Source of the DNA: Streptomyces vinaceus
GTDB lineage: Bacteria; Actinomycetota; Actinomycetes; Streptomycetales; Streptomycetaceae
Direction of reading: 5' to 3'
DNA: 64,000 nt
NCBI RefSeq assembly: GCF_008704935.1
Contig: NZ_CP023692.1
Coordinates: 2,737,001-2,801,000, forward strand
In this document: positions 52,049 to 61,844 of the stretch, in pieces
Numbering within the stretch: the stretch's first letter is position 1
How the letters are laid out: every line of letters starts with the position of its first letter
Program-made: the position numbers and the translations under genes
Notes under the pieces: generated by a model
Told to the model about the DNA's origin: nothing
The model's input: only the letters and a program-made list of their open reading frames with translations
The model's database searches: none

Positions 52049-52519
52049 TCAGGTGACGGTCAGGGTCAGGGTGGCCGGGGCGGCGGTGGGCGTGCGGGGG
52101 ATCCTGATGCGGGTGGTGCCCGGGTGGACCGCGCGGAGCTCCCATTCGCGGTGGCCGGTGCCCGTCACGTTGCTGACGCGGATCAGCAGGACGGCATCGC
52201 CCTCGGCGGTGGGTTCCGGTCCGCCTTCCGGGAGGGGCAGGCGGAGCCTGGCCGTCTGCCCGACGGTGAGCCGGCCCGCGAAGCCGTCGTCGGCCCCGGT
52301 CAGGACGCGGCCCTGCGCCGGGGGCTGCGTAGCGGCCGCCGTGGCCCGCGTACCGCCCTCCGGATCACCGGTGCCGCCCGTATCGCCCGTATCGCCCGTA
52401 CCGCCCGCGCCCGACGCGTGCGTCCCCTTCTGCGGCGGACGCGCCCCGCCGCCCCCGCACCCCGTGAAAGCGAGGGCGAGGGCGGCGAGGCACACCAGGC
52501 GGCGGTCAGCCACCGTCAC
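52049..52519 (-). CDS. small lipoprotein with C-terminal beta domain, coupled to the M36 protease
   Basis: 156 residues. Signal peptide with lipobox F-T-G-C (Cys21), a Gly/Thr/Asp-rich linker (about 25-75), and a small all-beta domain at about 78-156. The end of that domain (W-E-L-R-A-V-H-P-G-T-T-R-I-R-I) resembles the C-terminal strands of chagasin-type (I42) protease inhibitors, but the inhibitor loops N-P-T-T-G and R-P-W are not visible. Starts (GTG at 52519 or 52513) overlap the stop of the M36 metalloprotease gene, so the two are translated together. Convergent with the anti-sigma gene, three bases away. Function inferred only from position. Confidence 0.75.
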   Translation of the reverse strand: MTVADRRLVCLAALALAFTGCGGGGARPPQKGTHASGAGGTGDTGDTGGTGDPEGGTRATAAATQPPAQGRVLTGADDGFAGRLTVGQTARLRLPLPEGGPEPTAEGDAVLLIRVSNVTGTGHREWELRAVHPGTTRIRIPRTPTAAPATLTLTVT

Positions 52520-55500
52520 GCACGTTGAAGCGCAGCAGTACGTCGACCTGGTTCAGCAGCTGGTTCCGCGTCGACGCCGGGTTGTTGTGGACGGCCTCGG
52601 CGTTCGCCACCGCCGCCCCGAAGGTCGAGTCCGGCTGCCGGTCGCCGTCGGTGTCGACCGGCGTGGACAGGTCGTACGACCCGTTCGCGAAGTTGAGCCA
52701 CGCCGCGAGCAGCTGCTGGGAGAGCAGCGGCCTCGGCTCCGGGGAGCCCGAGCCGAGGATCGCGTACGCCTGGGCGTCGGTGAGCGGCCCGTACACGGCG
52801 CTCATGAACGAGGCGACGCCCAGCAGGCAGGCCCGCTGCGCGGCCGTGAAGTGCTTCGGAGAGGGCCCGCCGAACTCCTTCATCCAGTACGCCTGGTTGT
52901 GCGCCCACTTCACATTGCCGGTGGTGATGACGGAGGCGGTGTCGGAGGCGGAGCCGCCGTCGTCGTCGGTGCTGGTCAGCGTCAGCGTGGACAGGCAGGC
53001 CGCCGGGTACGCGTGCGACCTCGTCGCCGTCACGTCGCGCGGCTGGACGGAGGGGCTCGGGTCCGGGTCGGTGGCCGGCGGGTTCACCAGCGAGACCAGG
53101 CCGTCCGAGGCGCCGTCGCCCCACAGCCAGTTCAGGGTCAGGTCGTCGCTGCCCGGGTCGGCCGAGGCGCCGGTGACGGCGACCGGGGTGCCGGCGTGGG
53201 CGATGAAGGCCTTCTGCCCGTTGTAGGCCGTCTGCCCGTCGCCCGAGATCGCCGCGGTCGGGGCGGTGTTGGAGACCGTCGCGTCGACGGTCCGGCAGGT
53301 CCTCGTGTCGTCGTCGCTGCCGCAGACCTCGACGGGGAAGGTCCCGTCGTCCCCGTACGTGTGCTCCGCGGTGAAGGTCAGCGTCGCGTCCGGGCGGTCG
53401 TTCTCCGGCGTGCCGGCGAGCTCCTGCGGGCCCGCGCCGTCCTTCCAGTCGACGGTGGCGGTCAGCGGGTCGAGCCAGCCCGCGTCGCTGATCCGGCCCG
53501 TGAGGGTGATCGGGCTGTTCTCCCCGGCCGGGGTGACCGGGTCGAGCGTCACGACCGGTGCGGCGTTCGCGACGGTGACCGTCGTCGCGTCGGTGTCGGT
53601 GTTGCCGGCGGCGTCGGTCACCTTCAGCCCGACGGGGAAGACGCCGTCCCGGCCCACCGCGCCGAAGGTGGCGGTGACCCCGGTGGCGTCGTCGTACTGG
53701 CCGTCGTTGTCGAGGTCCCAGGCGTAGGAGGCCGGGTTCCCGGCCGAGGGCGCGGTCCCCTTGGTGGAGCCGGCCGCGCTGAGGGTGACGTCCGTACCCT
53801 CGTTCGCCGTGTAGGGACCGCCCGCCTTCGCGGTCGGCAGACAGGCGGCCGGGACGGTCTCGTCGGCGGTCACGGTGGTCTGGTCGGTGCTGGACGCGGC
53901 GTTGGCGCCCATGCCGCGGCCGGCGAAGACCCGCCACAGCAGGCACTGGTTGGCGCCCGCGTTGTTGGTCATGTCGGCGGCCAGGATGCCGTCGCGCGCG
54001 TCGAGGTAGCTCGGGGTGCTGACGGTGTTCTTCATGCCGTCGACGACGAGCTGCTGGGTGAACGCGACGCCTTTCGCCTCGCGGATGTCGTACACCGTCG
54101 CGGCCCAGATCTCGCCGTTGCGGTGCACGCCGCGGGCGGGGTTGAAGGTGCCCCACTTCTCGGTGGACGTGTCGTAGGCCTGCGAACGGATGCCGGTGGA
54201 GGTGTTCCCGGTGACGTACTCTCCGACCGTCGCGTCGCCCCACTTGAGGAAGGAGATCGTATCGCTCCAGCCCTCCCCGAGGGCCCCGGTCTGGGGGCCG
54301 TCGCCGAGGTTGCCGCCGCCGACGAGGCGGCTGGAGACGCCGTGTCCGTACTCGTGCGCGATGACGTCTCCGTCGAGCGAACCGTCGCGGTACGGCCGGC
54401 CCGGCGGCTGCCACATGTACATCTGCATGCGCGGGCTGGTGCCGTCCCCGGGGGTGCCGAAGTTGGCGTTGTTCGTACAGCGGATCTTGTTCGGCGGCGT
54501 GGCGTCGTCGAGGCAGCCGAGGTCCCAGCCGTCCTGCGCCTCGGCAAGGACGGGGTCGTTGCCCGAGCCGCCGCGGCCGAAGTTGTTCACCTGGAAGTTG
54601 CGCGACGCCTCGTCGAACCCGAGGTCGTAGAGGTAGTCGTGCATCACGTTGGTGTAGTAGAAGAGCTGCGTGATGACCGGGTTGACGTCGGCGTCGAGGT
54701 TGGCCTGCGTGGCGCTGGCGTTGGTGCGCCAGGTGTCGTTGAACGTGTAGTCGAAGTGCTGGTGGTTCGGGTCGCCGCTCGCCGGGGACTGTGGGCGCAG
54801 CGCGTCGTTCCCGGTGTCCGGGACCGTGTTGTCGCCGTCCTCGTCCCGGTACGCGTTGGCGTTGTTGCCCTGGGTCAGGCGGTCCGCGACCCAGGAGCCG
54901 TCGCGGCCGGTGAACGGGGTGACGGTGCGGGTGGCGCCGGCGATGTCGGGGTGCTGGGCCGTGAAGACGGTGCCCTGGGGGCCGGCGTGGTGGTAGCGGC
55001 TCTGACGGCTGAGGACCCGGCCGTCGGCGGCGTCGACCACCGTCTCGTACCAGGAGGTGCCGGAGACCTCGATGTCGGTGAGCCAGGCGGGACGCAGCTC
55101 GCGGCCGGAGTCGGCGGGGAACCAGACCAGCTCGGCGGTGACGTCGTTGGGCTTCGTGAGGCGCTTGGCGTAGACGTTCTTGAACTTCTGCCGGCCCTTG
55201 TCGCGGTTGTCGGTGCCGGTCAGCGCGTGCTGGGGGCGGGCGCCCTGCGCCTCGGCCGCCTGGTCGAGGGCCTGCTGGGCCGTCAGCTCGACGGTGCCGG
55301 CGGGTTCGGCGGTGACGACGGCGCCGCCGAGGATCACGAGGCGGCCGCGCTTGTCGACGGTGGCGGTGAGGAGCCCGCCGTGGACGCGCATGCCGTCGAT
55401 GCTCTGGCCGATGGTCACCTGGCGGGCCCCGTTGTGCCGGGTGGGGTACGAGGAGACGACGACGAGCTGCTCGGCCTGCCGGGCGGTGAGGCCGAACTCC

Positions 55501-55748
55501 CCGCGGTCGTCGCGTACGTAGGCGAGCGCGACGTGCTCGGGGGCCTGCCCGGACGGCGGGGTCAGGTACCCCCCGGAGTTGAAGATCATCCGGGCGTGGC
55601 CGGTGGCGGGGTCGCGCCGGACGGTCGGATCGGCAGGATCGGCGGCGCCCGGGGGCGCAGCAGCGGCCAGTCCGGGGGCGAGGGCCAACAACAGGCCGGT
55701 GGTGGTCACCGCGGTCCACAACCGCGTGCGCAATCGCCATCTGGTCAC
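52506..55748 (-). CDS. secreted M36 (fungalysin-like) metalloprotease with PKD domains
   Basis: 1080 residues. Signal peptide to about 30 (A-L-A-P-G-L-A-A-A-A), prodomain with FTP-like and PepSY-type segment to about 255, M36 catalytic domain about 260-620 with zinc motif H-E-Y-G-H at 465-469 and third ligand Glu492 in G-E-G-W-S-D. Two PKD/Ig-like repeats follow (about 640-735 and 736-960, with D-x-D-N-D-G-Q-Y and P-V-V-T-L-D-P-V-T). A helical C-terminal domain (about 965-1080) is unfamiliar. GTG at 55748 with GGGAGG eight bases upstream. It degrades extracellular protein; the PKD repeats may hold it to substrate or wall. It overlaps the small lipoprotein gene by up to 14 bases. Confidence 0.93.
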   Translation of the reverse strand: MTRWRLRTRLWTAVTTTGLLLALAPGLAAAAPPGAADPADPTVRRDPATGHARMIFNSGGYLTPPSGQAPEHVALAYVRDDRGEFGLTARQAEQLVVVSSYPTRHNGARQVTIGQSIDGMRVHGGLLTATVDKRGRLVILGGAVVTAEPAGTVELTAQQALDQAAEAQGARPQHALTGTDNRDKGRQKFKNVYAKRLTKPNDVTAELVWFPADSGRELRPAWLTDIEVSGTSWYETVVDAADGRVLSRQSRYHHAGPQGTVFTAQHPDIAGATRTVTPFTGRDGSWVADRLTQGNNANAYRDEDGDNTVPDTGNDALRPQSPASGDPNHQHFDYTFNDTWRTNASATQANLDADVNPVITQLFYYTNVMHDYLYDLGFDEASRNFQVNNFGRGGSGNDPVLAEAQDGWDLGCLDDATPPNKIRCTNNANFGTPGDGTSPRMQMYMWQPPGRPYRDGSLDGDVIAHEYGHGVSSRLVGGGNLGDGPQTGALGEGWSDTISFLKWGDATVGEYVTGNTSTGIRSQAYDTSTEKWGTFNPARGVHRNGEIWAATVYDIREAKGVAFTQQLVVDGMKNTVSTPSYLDARDGILAADMTNNAGANQCLLWRVFAGRGMGANAASSTDQTTVTADETVPAACLPTAKAGGPYTANEGTDVTLSAAGSTKGTAPSAGNPASYAWDLDNDGQYDDATGVTATFGAVGRDGVFPVGLKVTDAAGNTDTDATTVTVANAAPVVTLDPVTPAGENSPITLTGRISDAGWLDPLTATVDWKDGAGPQELAGTPENDRPDATLTFTAEHTYGDDGTFPVEVCGSDDDTRTCRTVDATVSNTAPTAAISGDGQTAYNGQKAFIAHAGTPVAVTGASADPGSDDLTLNWLWGDGASDGLVSLVNPPATDPDPSPSVQPRDVTATRSHAYPAACLSTLTLTSTDDDGGSASDTASVITTGNVKWAHNQAYWMKEFGGPSPKHFTAAQRACLLGVASFMSAVYGPLTDAQAYAILGSGSPEPRPLLSQQLLAAWLNFANGSYDLSTPVDTDGDRQPDSTFGAAVANAEAVHNNPASTRNQLLNQVDVLLRFNVRDGG

Positions 55749-56060
55749 GGCCTGAGCCTCCCGAGCGCCCACGCTCCCCCCGGGTCTGCTGTCGAGACCG
55801 CGTGCGCTCCGTGACCCTACTCACCAAGATCCACCCGTCAACGAGCCCCGCCGCCCACCCGTCCGGCCCCACCCCGTTTGCGCGCGCCGAGCCCCCGTGC
55901 TCGGGCACCACCCCGAAGCGAGGCCTCTGCGGACTGTTGCGGACAACAGAAGGGCCTGACCTGCATCCGCGCACCGATCCAGCACGGTGCGGGTTCATCC
56001 AGCACATCCAGCACCACGGGAGAGTGGTGTACACATGGCACACTCGGTACGCTTGAGCGC
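55749..56060. other. gap between the M36 protease and the toxin-antitoxin cassette
   Basis: 312 bases without a supported gene; it must contain the protease promoter (leftward) and the antitoxin promoter (rightward). The right third holds CTGACCTGCAT at 55956-55966 and three copies of ATCCAGCAC (55977-55985, 55997-56005, 56006-56014), repeated on the far side of the cassette. A TGTACA palindrome lies at 56029-56034, close to the antitoxin start, a possible autoregulator site. Confidence 0.6.
55956..56014. repeat. left copies of repeats flanking the toxin-antitoxin cassette
   Basis: CTGACCTGCAT (55956-55966) and ATCCAGCACGGTG (55977-55989) plus two further ATCCAGCAC units. Both motifs recur at 56611-56683 on the other side of the cassette, in the opposite order. 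Exact identity over 11 and 13 bases. Confidence 0.7.
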
Positions 56061-56330
56061 ATGACGCAGCCACTGCCCATAGAGTCCATCCGCGACGTGC
56101 GCGCCCACCTGGCGGAAGTCGTGGAGCGTGCGGACCGCGACGACGTACCCACGGTCATCACGCGCCGGGGCAAGGAAGTCGCCGCCGTCGTCTCCATCGA
56201 GGTGCTGCGCAAGTACCAGGAGTGGGAAGAGCGCGAGATCAACCGGATCATCGACGAGCGCATGGCCAACCCGGCACCCGGCATCCCGATCGAGGACGTC
56301 ATGAGGGAGACGCTGGCGCGCGGTGAGTGA
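56061..56330 (+). CDS. type II antitoxin (Phd/YefM family)
   Basis: 89 residues. N-terminal Phd/YefM DNA-binding fold: S-I-R-D-V-R-A-H-L-A-E-V-V-E-R-A, V-I-T-R-R-G-K-E-V-A-A-V-V-S, then a long amphipathic C-terminal helix that would wrap the toxin. ATG at 56061. Its stop region overlaps the toxin start by eight bases (GTGAGTGA). Acts as antitoxin and autorepressor in this family. Confidence 0.92.
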   Translation: MTQPLPIESIRDVRAHLAEVVERADRDDVPTVITRRGKEVAAVVSIEVLRKYQEWEEREINRIIDERMANPAPGIPIEDVMRETLARGE

Positions 56331-56586
56331 GTACCGGACCGTCTTCCGACCGGAGGCGCAGGCCGAGCTTCGGAAGATCCCTCGCGACGTGGCGCTGCGC
56401 ATCCTGGCCAAGCTGACCGAGCTGGAGAGCGATCCCCTCGGGTTCAACACCACCGCACTCGTGTCGCAGCCGGAACGCCGTCGGCTGCGAGTCGGCGACT
56501 ACCGGGTCGTCTACACGATCGACAACGGAGAGCTCGTGGTGTGGGTCGTCCATGTGGGACACAGGTCTACCGTTTACGAGACCTGA
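56323..56586 (+). CDS. type II toxin (RelE/ParE superfamily)
   Basis: 87 residues with the RelE fold: Y-R-T-V-F-R-P-E-A-Q-A-E-L-R-K-I at the start, R-R-L-R-V-G-D-Y-R-V-V-Y-T-I in the core and V-V-H-V-G-H-R at the C-terminus. The conserved Arg residues and terminal His-Arg fit an mRNA-cleaving RelE type rather than ParE. GTG at 56323. Coupled to the antitoxin by an 8-base overlap; followed by a hairpin. Confidence 0.9.
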   Translation: MSEYRTVFRPEAQAELRKIPRDVALRILAKLTELESDPLGFNTTALVSQPERRRLRVGDYRVVYTIDNGELVVWVVHVGHRSTVYET

Positions 56587-56610
56587 TTGCCGCTGACCCC
56601 GCGTCAGAAT

Positions 56611-56683
56611 ATCCAGCACCCATCCAGCACGGTGACGGCGAAGGGGTCGGACTCGACAGAGTCCGACCCCTTCTGACCTGCAT
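56611..56683. repeat. right copies of repeats flanking the toxin-antitoxin cassette
   Basis: ATCCAGCAC at 56611-56619, ATCCAGCACGGTG at 56622-56634 and CTGACCTGCAT at 56673-56683. These match the left set at 55956-56014. The terminator hairpin lies between them. Confidence 0.7.
56641..56672. terminator. bidirectional terminator between toxin and ychF
   Basis: A perfect 14-bp stem (aaggggtcggactc / gagtccgacccctt) with a 4-base loop between two convergent genes. Its ends are A- and T-bounded on both sides, fitting termination of either transcript. A second inverted repeat, CCACGTC-agc-GACGTGG, lies at 56689-56705. Confidence 0.88.
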
Positions 56684-56720
56684 GTTTGCCACGTCAGCGA
56701 CGTGGTGTTATTTCATCCGC

Positions 56721-57809
<1,089 letters not shown>

Positions 57810-57944
57810 GTTGGCGACTTCCCGTAGCTGGAGGGGGCGGCGGCCCGGGAGTGGGCCACCGGACAGTTTACTTTCCGATGAGTGGCACTCGTTGTACGCG
57901 TGTCCCCACACCGATACCGCGCTCGGCCCGCCTAGCGTGGTGGG

Positions 57945-58490
57945 GTGGAGCACTACAAGACGCGTTCGGTGGATCACCCGCAGCGACAGCAGCCGGAGCG
58001 GGCGCCGCTGCGGCGCCCGGACCGGCCCATCGGCGGCGTACCCGCCCAGGGCGGCGGCGGCCGGCCGCGGCCCGCGGCCGCCCGGGGGGTGCGCGTACGG
58101 ATGCCCAGGCCCCGGCTGACCGGGCTCGGCGGCGGGCTGTTCGCCTGCGTCGCGATGACCCTGGCCGGCGGGGTCTCCTGGCTGCTCTTCGGCGGCTCGC
58201 TGCTCGCGTACGGGCTGCTCTTCCTGCCCGTCGCGGCCGCCACCGCCCTCTGGGTGCGCCCCGCCGACCTGATCACCGCGCCGATCTCCGCGCCGATCGC
58301 CTTCGCCGCCGGAGTCTGGCCGATCTCCGGCGGCTCCGGCGGCTTCGGCGCGGAGGTCATGGGCATCGTGTCCGCCCTGTCGCTGCACGCCGGCTGGCTG
58401 TACGGCGGGACCCTCGTCTCGGCGCTGATCGTCGTCGTGCGCAAGGCCGTGCTCATCTCCCGGCGCAGGCTCCCGCGCCGGACGGCCTGA
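57945..58490 (+). CDS. DUF6542-type membrane protein
   Basis: 181 residues. Basic, Pro/Arg-rich N-terminal 55 residues precede four hydrophobic segments (about 60-80, 84-104, 112-128 and 148-168). GTG at 57945. The pattern fits the DUF6542 family of small actinobacterial membrane proteins, usually next to ychF and ppgK. Convergent to ppgK with a 5-base gap. Function unknown. Confidence 0.8.
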   Translation: MEHYKTRSVDHPQRQQPERAPLRRPDRPIGGVPAQGGGGRPRPAAARGVRVRMPRPRLTGLGGGLFACVAMTLAGGVSWLLFGGSLLAYGLLFLPVAAATALWVRPADLITAPISAPIAFAAGVWPISGGSGGFGAEVMGIVSALSLHAGWLYGGTLVSALIVVVRKAVLISRRRLPRRTA

Positions 58491-58495
58491 TCACC

Positions 58496-59242
58496 TCACT
58501 GCTTCAGGCCGCGCGCCGCCATTGCCGCCCCCACGATCCCCGCGTTGTTCTGGAGCTTCGCCGGCACGATCTCGGCCCGTACGTCCTCGATCAGCGGAAG
58601 GAACTTCTCCGGCTTGCGGCTGACGCCGCCGCCGATGATGAACAGGTCCGGGGAGAAGAGCATCTCCACGTGCTCCAGGTACCGCTGCACCCGGTGCGCC
58701 CAGCGCTCCCAGGTCAGGTCCCCGTCCTCCTTGGCCTTGACCGACGCCCGCTTCTCCGCGTCGTGGCCCTTGAGCTCCAGGTGGCCGAGCTCGGTGTTCG
58801 GCACGAGCCGGCCGTCCGTGAACAGCGCGCTGCCGATGCCCGTGCCCAGCGTCAGCATGATCACCGTCCCGCCGCGGCCCTTGCCCGCGCCGTAAGTCAT
58901 CTCCGCGATCCCGGCCGCGTCCGCGTCGTTGAGCACCGTGACCGGCTGGCCTCCGAGCCGCTGCGAGAGCAGGGTGGCCGTGTCGACGCCGATCCAGCCC
59001 TTGTCCATGTTGGCCGCCGTCCGGGTCACCCCGCCGGTGACCACCCCCGGGAACGTCACCCCCACCGGTCCGTCCCAGTCGAAGTGGCGCACCACCTCGA
59101 CGACACAGCCGGCCACCCCGTCGGGGGTGGCCGGCTGCGGTGTCAGTACCTTGTGGCGCTCCTGCGCCAGCTCGCCACGGTCCAGGTCCGCGGGAGCGCC
59201 CTTGATCCCGGAACCGCCGATGTCCACACCGAAGATCTGCAT
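58496..59242 (-). CDS. ppgK: polyphosphate glucokinase
   Basis: 248 residues, ROK-fold glucokinase using polyphosphate or ATP to phosphorylate glucose. Phosphate loop D-I-G-G-S-G-I-K-G at 7-15, catalytic and sugar-binding N-D-A-D-A-A-G, L-G-T-G-I-G and E-L-G-H-L-E motifs. The expected polyphosphate-enzyme Lys-rich patch ([11 protein letters not shown]) is present, distinguishing it from ATP-only glucokinases. ATG at 59242 (GTG two codons earlier possible). It follows ispH by 26 bases, on the same strand. Confidence 0.92.
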   Translation of the reverse strand: MQIFGVDIGGSGIKGAPADLDRGELAQERHKVLTPQPATPDGVAGCVVEVVRHFDWDGPVGVTFPGVVTGGVTRTAANMDKGWIGVDTATLLSQRLGGQPVTVLNDADAAGIAEMTYGAGKGRGGTVIMLTLGTGIGSALFTDGRLVPNTELGHLELKGHDAEKRASVKAKEDGDLTWERWAHRVQRYLEHVEMLFSPDLFIIGGGVSRKPEKFLPLIEDVRAEIVPAKLQNNAGIVGAAMAARGLKQ

Positions 59243-59268
59243 GGACACACCGTACGAAACGAAACGGC

Positions 59269-60273
59269 CTACTTCTCGGCGACCAGCGAGGCCGCTTCGG
59301 CGCGCAGGTCGCGGCGCAGCTCCTTCGGCAGGGAGAAGGTGATGGACTCCTCCGCCGTCTTGACGATCTCCACGTCCGCGTAGCCGCGGGCGGCCAGCCA
59401 CTCCAGGACCTCCTCGACCAGCACCTCCGGCACCGAGGCGCCCGAGGTCAGGCCGACCGTGGTGACGCCCTCCAGCCAGGCCTCGTCGATCTCGCTCGCG
59501 AAGTCCACCAGGTGCGCGGCGCGGGCGCCGGCGTCCTTGGCCACCTCGACGAGGCGGATGGAGTTCGAGGAGTTCTTGGAGCCGACCACGATGACCAGGT
59601 CGGAGTCGGCGCCCATCACCTTCACCGCCGCCTGGCGGTTGGAGGTGGCGTAGCAGATGTCGTCGCTCGGCGGCGAGACCAGCAGCGGGAACTTGGTCTT
59701 CAGCGCGTCGACCGTCTCCATCGTCTCGTCGACCGAGAGAGTGGTCTGGGACAGCCAGACGACCTTCGACTCGTCCCGGACCTGGACCTTCTCCACGTCG
59801 TGCGGGCCGTCCACGATCGTGATGTGGTCCGGCGCCTCGCCCGAGGTGCCGATGACCTCCTCGTGGCCCTCGTGGCCGATGAGGAGGATGTCGAAGTCCT
59901 CGTTGGCGTACCGGATCGCTTCCTTGTGCACCTTGGTGACCAGCGGGCAGGTCGCGTCGATCGTCGCCAGCTTGCCGCGCGCCGCCTCCTCGTGCACCAC
60001 CGGCGCCACGCCGTGGGCGGAGAACATCACGATGGAGCCCTCGGGGACCTCCTCCGTCCGCTCGACGAAGATGGCGCCCTTCTTCTCCAGGGTCTGCACG
60101 ACGTACTTGTTGTGCACGATCTCGTGGCGCACGTAGACCGGCGCGCCGTACTGCTCAAGGGCCTTCTCGACGGCGATCACGGCTCGGTCCACGCCCGCGC
60201 AGTAGCCGCGCGGGGCGGCGAGCAGGACGCGTCGGGAAGCGGGAACAGGGGCGGCAGCAGTCATGCGGTCCAT
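59269..60273 (-). CDS. ispH: 4-hydroxy-3-methylbut-2-enyl diphosphate reductase (IspH/LytB)
   Basis: 334 residues, last enzyme of the MEP isoprenoid pathway. The three cluster Cys are in R-G-Y-C-A-G (Cys25), D-A-T-C-P-L and D-D-I-C-Y-A. H-E-I-V-H-N and G-x-E-G-H substrate His residues and the catalytic Glu in the S-A-H-G-V-A region are present. ATG at 60273 with GGAGA ten bases upstream (second ATG at 60264 possible). Cytoplasmic, oxygen-sensitive iron-sulphur enzyme. Divergent from the permease gene. Confidence 0.94.
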   Translation of the reverse strand: MDRMTAAAPVPASRRVLLAAPRGYCAGVDRAVIAVEKALEQYGAPVYVRHEIVHNKYVVQTLEKKGAIFVERTEEVPEGSIVMFSAHGVAPVVHEEAARGKLATIDATCPLVTKVHKEAIRYANEDFDILLIGHEGHEEVIGTSGEAPDHITIVDGPHDVEKVQVRDESKVVWLSQTTLSVDETMETVDALKTKFPLLVSPPSDDICYATSNRQAAVKVMGADSDLVIVVGSKNSSNSIRLVEVAKDAGARAAHLVDFASEIDEAWLEGVTTVGLTSGASVPEVLVEEVLEWLAARGYADVEIVKTAEESITFSLPKELRRDLRAEAASLVAEK

Positions 60274-60356
60274 CGTACGGGGGTCTCCAGGAGGCCGGGC
60301 GTCGCCCGTTCGGCACAGACTGGGTCGAACGTACGAGCCGACCGCCCCTCGGAGGA

Positions 60357-61727
60357 ATGATGGCGTCCGTGACGGATCCCGGTACGGCGCCGAGGGCGGC
60401 CCTCCGGCGGAGCCTCGGGTTCCGGGACCTGGTCGTGTACGGGCTCCTCTTCATCGCCCCCATGGCCCCGGTCGGGGTCTTCGGCACCCTCGACGCGAAA
60501 TCGCACGGCGCCGTGGCGCTCGTCTACCTCTGCGCGACGGTGGCGATGGCCTTCACGGCCTTCAGTTACGCACAGATGGTCCGGGTGGCCCCGCAGGCCG
60601 GCTCGGTCTTCACGTACGCCCGCAAGGGACTCGGCGAGGGCGCGGGGCTGATCGCCGGCTGGATGGCGATGCTCGACTACCTGCTGATCCCGGCGGTCGC
60701 CTACCTCTTCTCCGGGATCGCGATGAACGCGCTGGTCCCGGAGGTCTCCCGGTGGGTGTGGACGGCGCTGGCCGTGCTGGTGACCACCGCGCTGAACCTG
60801 TGGGGCGTACGGGCGGCCGCGCGCGTGGGCTTCGCCGTGCTGACGATGGAGATCGCGGTACTGCTGGTGTTCGTGGTGTCCGCGGTGACGGTGCTGGTAC
60901 GGGACGGGGCGCAGCGCGGCTGGCTGTCGCCGCTGACCGGGGACGGCTCGCTGGGCTTCTCCCTGGCGGCCGTGCTGGGCGCGGTGTCGGTGGCGGTGCT
61001 CTCGTACCTCGGCTTCGACGCGATCGCCTCGTTCGCGGAGGAGGTGACGGGGGGCTCGGCGCGGGTGGCGCGGGCGGTGCTCTTCTGTCTGGCGCTGGCC
61101 GGGGTGCTGTTCGTTGTGCAGAGCTACCTGGCGGCGCTGCTGATGCCGGTGTCCTCGGCGCAGCTGGCGGCCGATCCGGCGCAGCAGGGCCCGGCGTTCT
61201 ACACCGCGGTGGAGTCCTCGGTCGGGACCTGGCTGCACGATCTGGTCGCGGTCAGCAAGGCGATCGGGGCGGCCTTCGCGGCGCTGGCCGGGCAGGCGGC
61301 GGCCGGGCGGCTGGTGTTCGCGATGGCCCGCGAGCGGCGGCTGCCAGGGGTGCTCGCGCGCACCTCGGACGGGACCCCGCGGCCGGCGCTGCTGGTGGCG
61401 GCGACGATCACGCTGGTCGCGGCGGTGTGGGCGGCGCGCCGCGACGACGGGCTGGACCAGCTGGTCTCGGTGGTGGACGTGGGCGCGCTGGTGGCGTTCA
61501 CGCTGCTGCACGCCTCGGTGGTGGGCTGGTTCGTGGTCAAGCGGGGGGCGGGGCCCCCGGTCTGGTGGAAGCACCTGCTGCTGCCGGTGCTGGGTGCGGC
61601 CGTGACGATCGCGGTGATCGTGGAGGCGGCCTGGACGGCGCAGGTGGTCGGCGCGGTCTGGCTGGCGGTGGGGCTGGCGGTCCTGGCGCTCCAGGGAACG
61701 CGCCGCGACCCGGAGGACACGGCCTAG
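60357..61727 (+). CDS. APC-superfamily amino-acid permease
   Basis: 456 residues with about twelve membrane segments. Early [12 protein letters not shown] in helix 1 and the [13 protein letters not shown] motif between helices 2 and 3 are the APC hallmarks, as is E-E-V in the middle. GGAGG precedes ATG at 60357 by one base and ATG at 60360 by four, so the true first codon may be the second. Substrate unknown; it resembles cationic or aromatic amino-acid permeases. Divergent from ispH across about 84 bases. Confidence 0.9.
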   Translation: MMASVTDPGTAPRAALRRSLGFRDLVVYGLLFIAPMAPVGVFGTLDAKSHGAVALVYLCATVAMAFTAFSYAQMVRVAPQAGSVFTYARKGLGEGAGLIAGWMAMLDYLLIPAVAYLFSGIAMNALVPEVSRWVWTALAVLVTTALNLWGVRAAARVGFAVLTMEIAVLLVFVVSAVTVLVRDGAQRGWLSPLTGDGSLGFSLAAVLGAVSVAVLSYLGFDAIASFAEEVTGGSARVARAVLFCLALAGVLFVVQSYLAALLMPVSSAQLAADPAQQGPAFYTAVESSVGTWLHDLVAVSKAIGAAFAALAGQAAAGRLVFAMARERRLPGVLARTSDGTPRPALLVAATITLVAAVWAARRDDGLDQLVSVVDVGALVAFTLLHASVVGWFVVKRGAGPPVWWKHLLLPVLGAAVTIAVIVEAAWTAQVVGAVWLAVGLAVLALQGTRRDPEDTA

Positions 61728-61844
61728 GGGTGTCGTGCCGGTCGGGCCGGGCGGCTTCGTTCGGACCGGACCGGTCCCGACACCGCGGCCGGCCCCTGAA
61801 GCCCTGTCAGTGTGGCTGTCGGCGCGGGCGGATAGCCTGCGTAC

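Noticed and set aside
55977..56014. ATCCAGCAC units considered as a CRISPR array
   Set aside because: Units are 9 bases, irregularly spaced, with no spacers and no cas genes.
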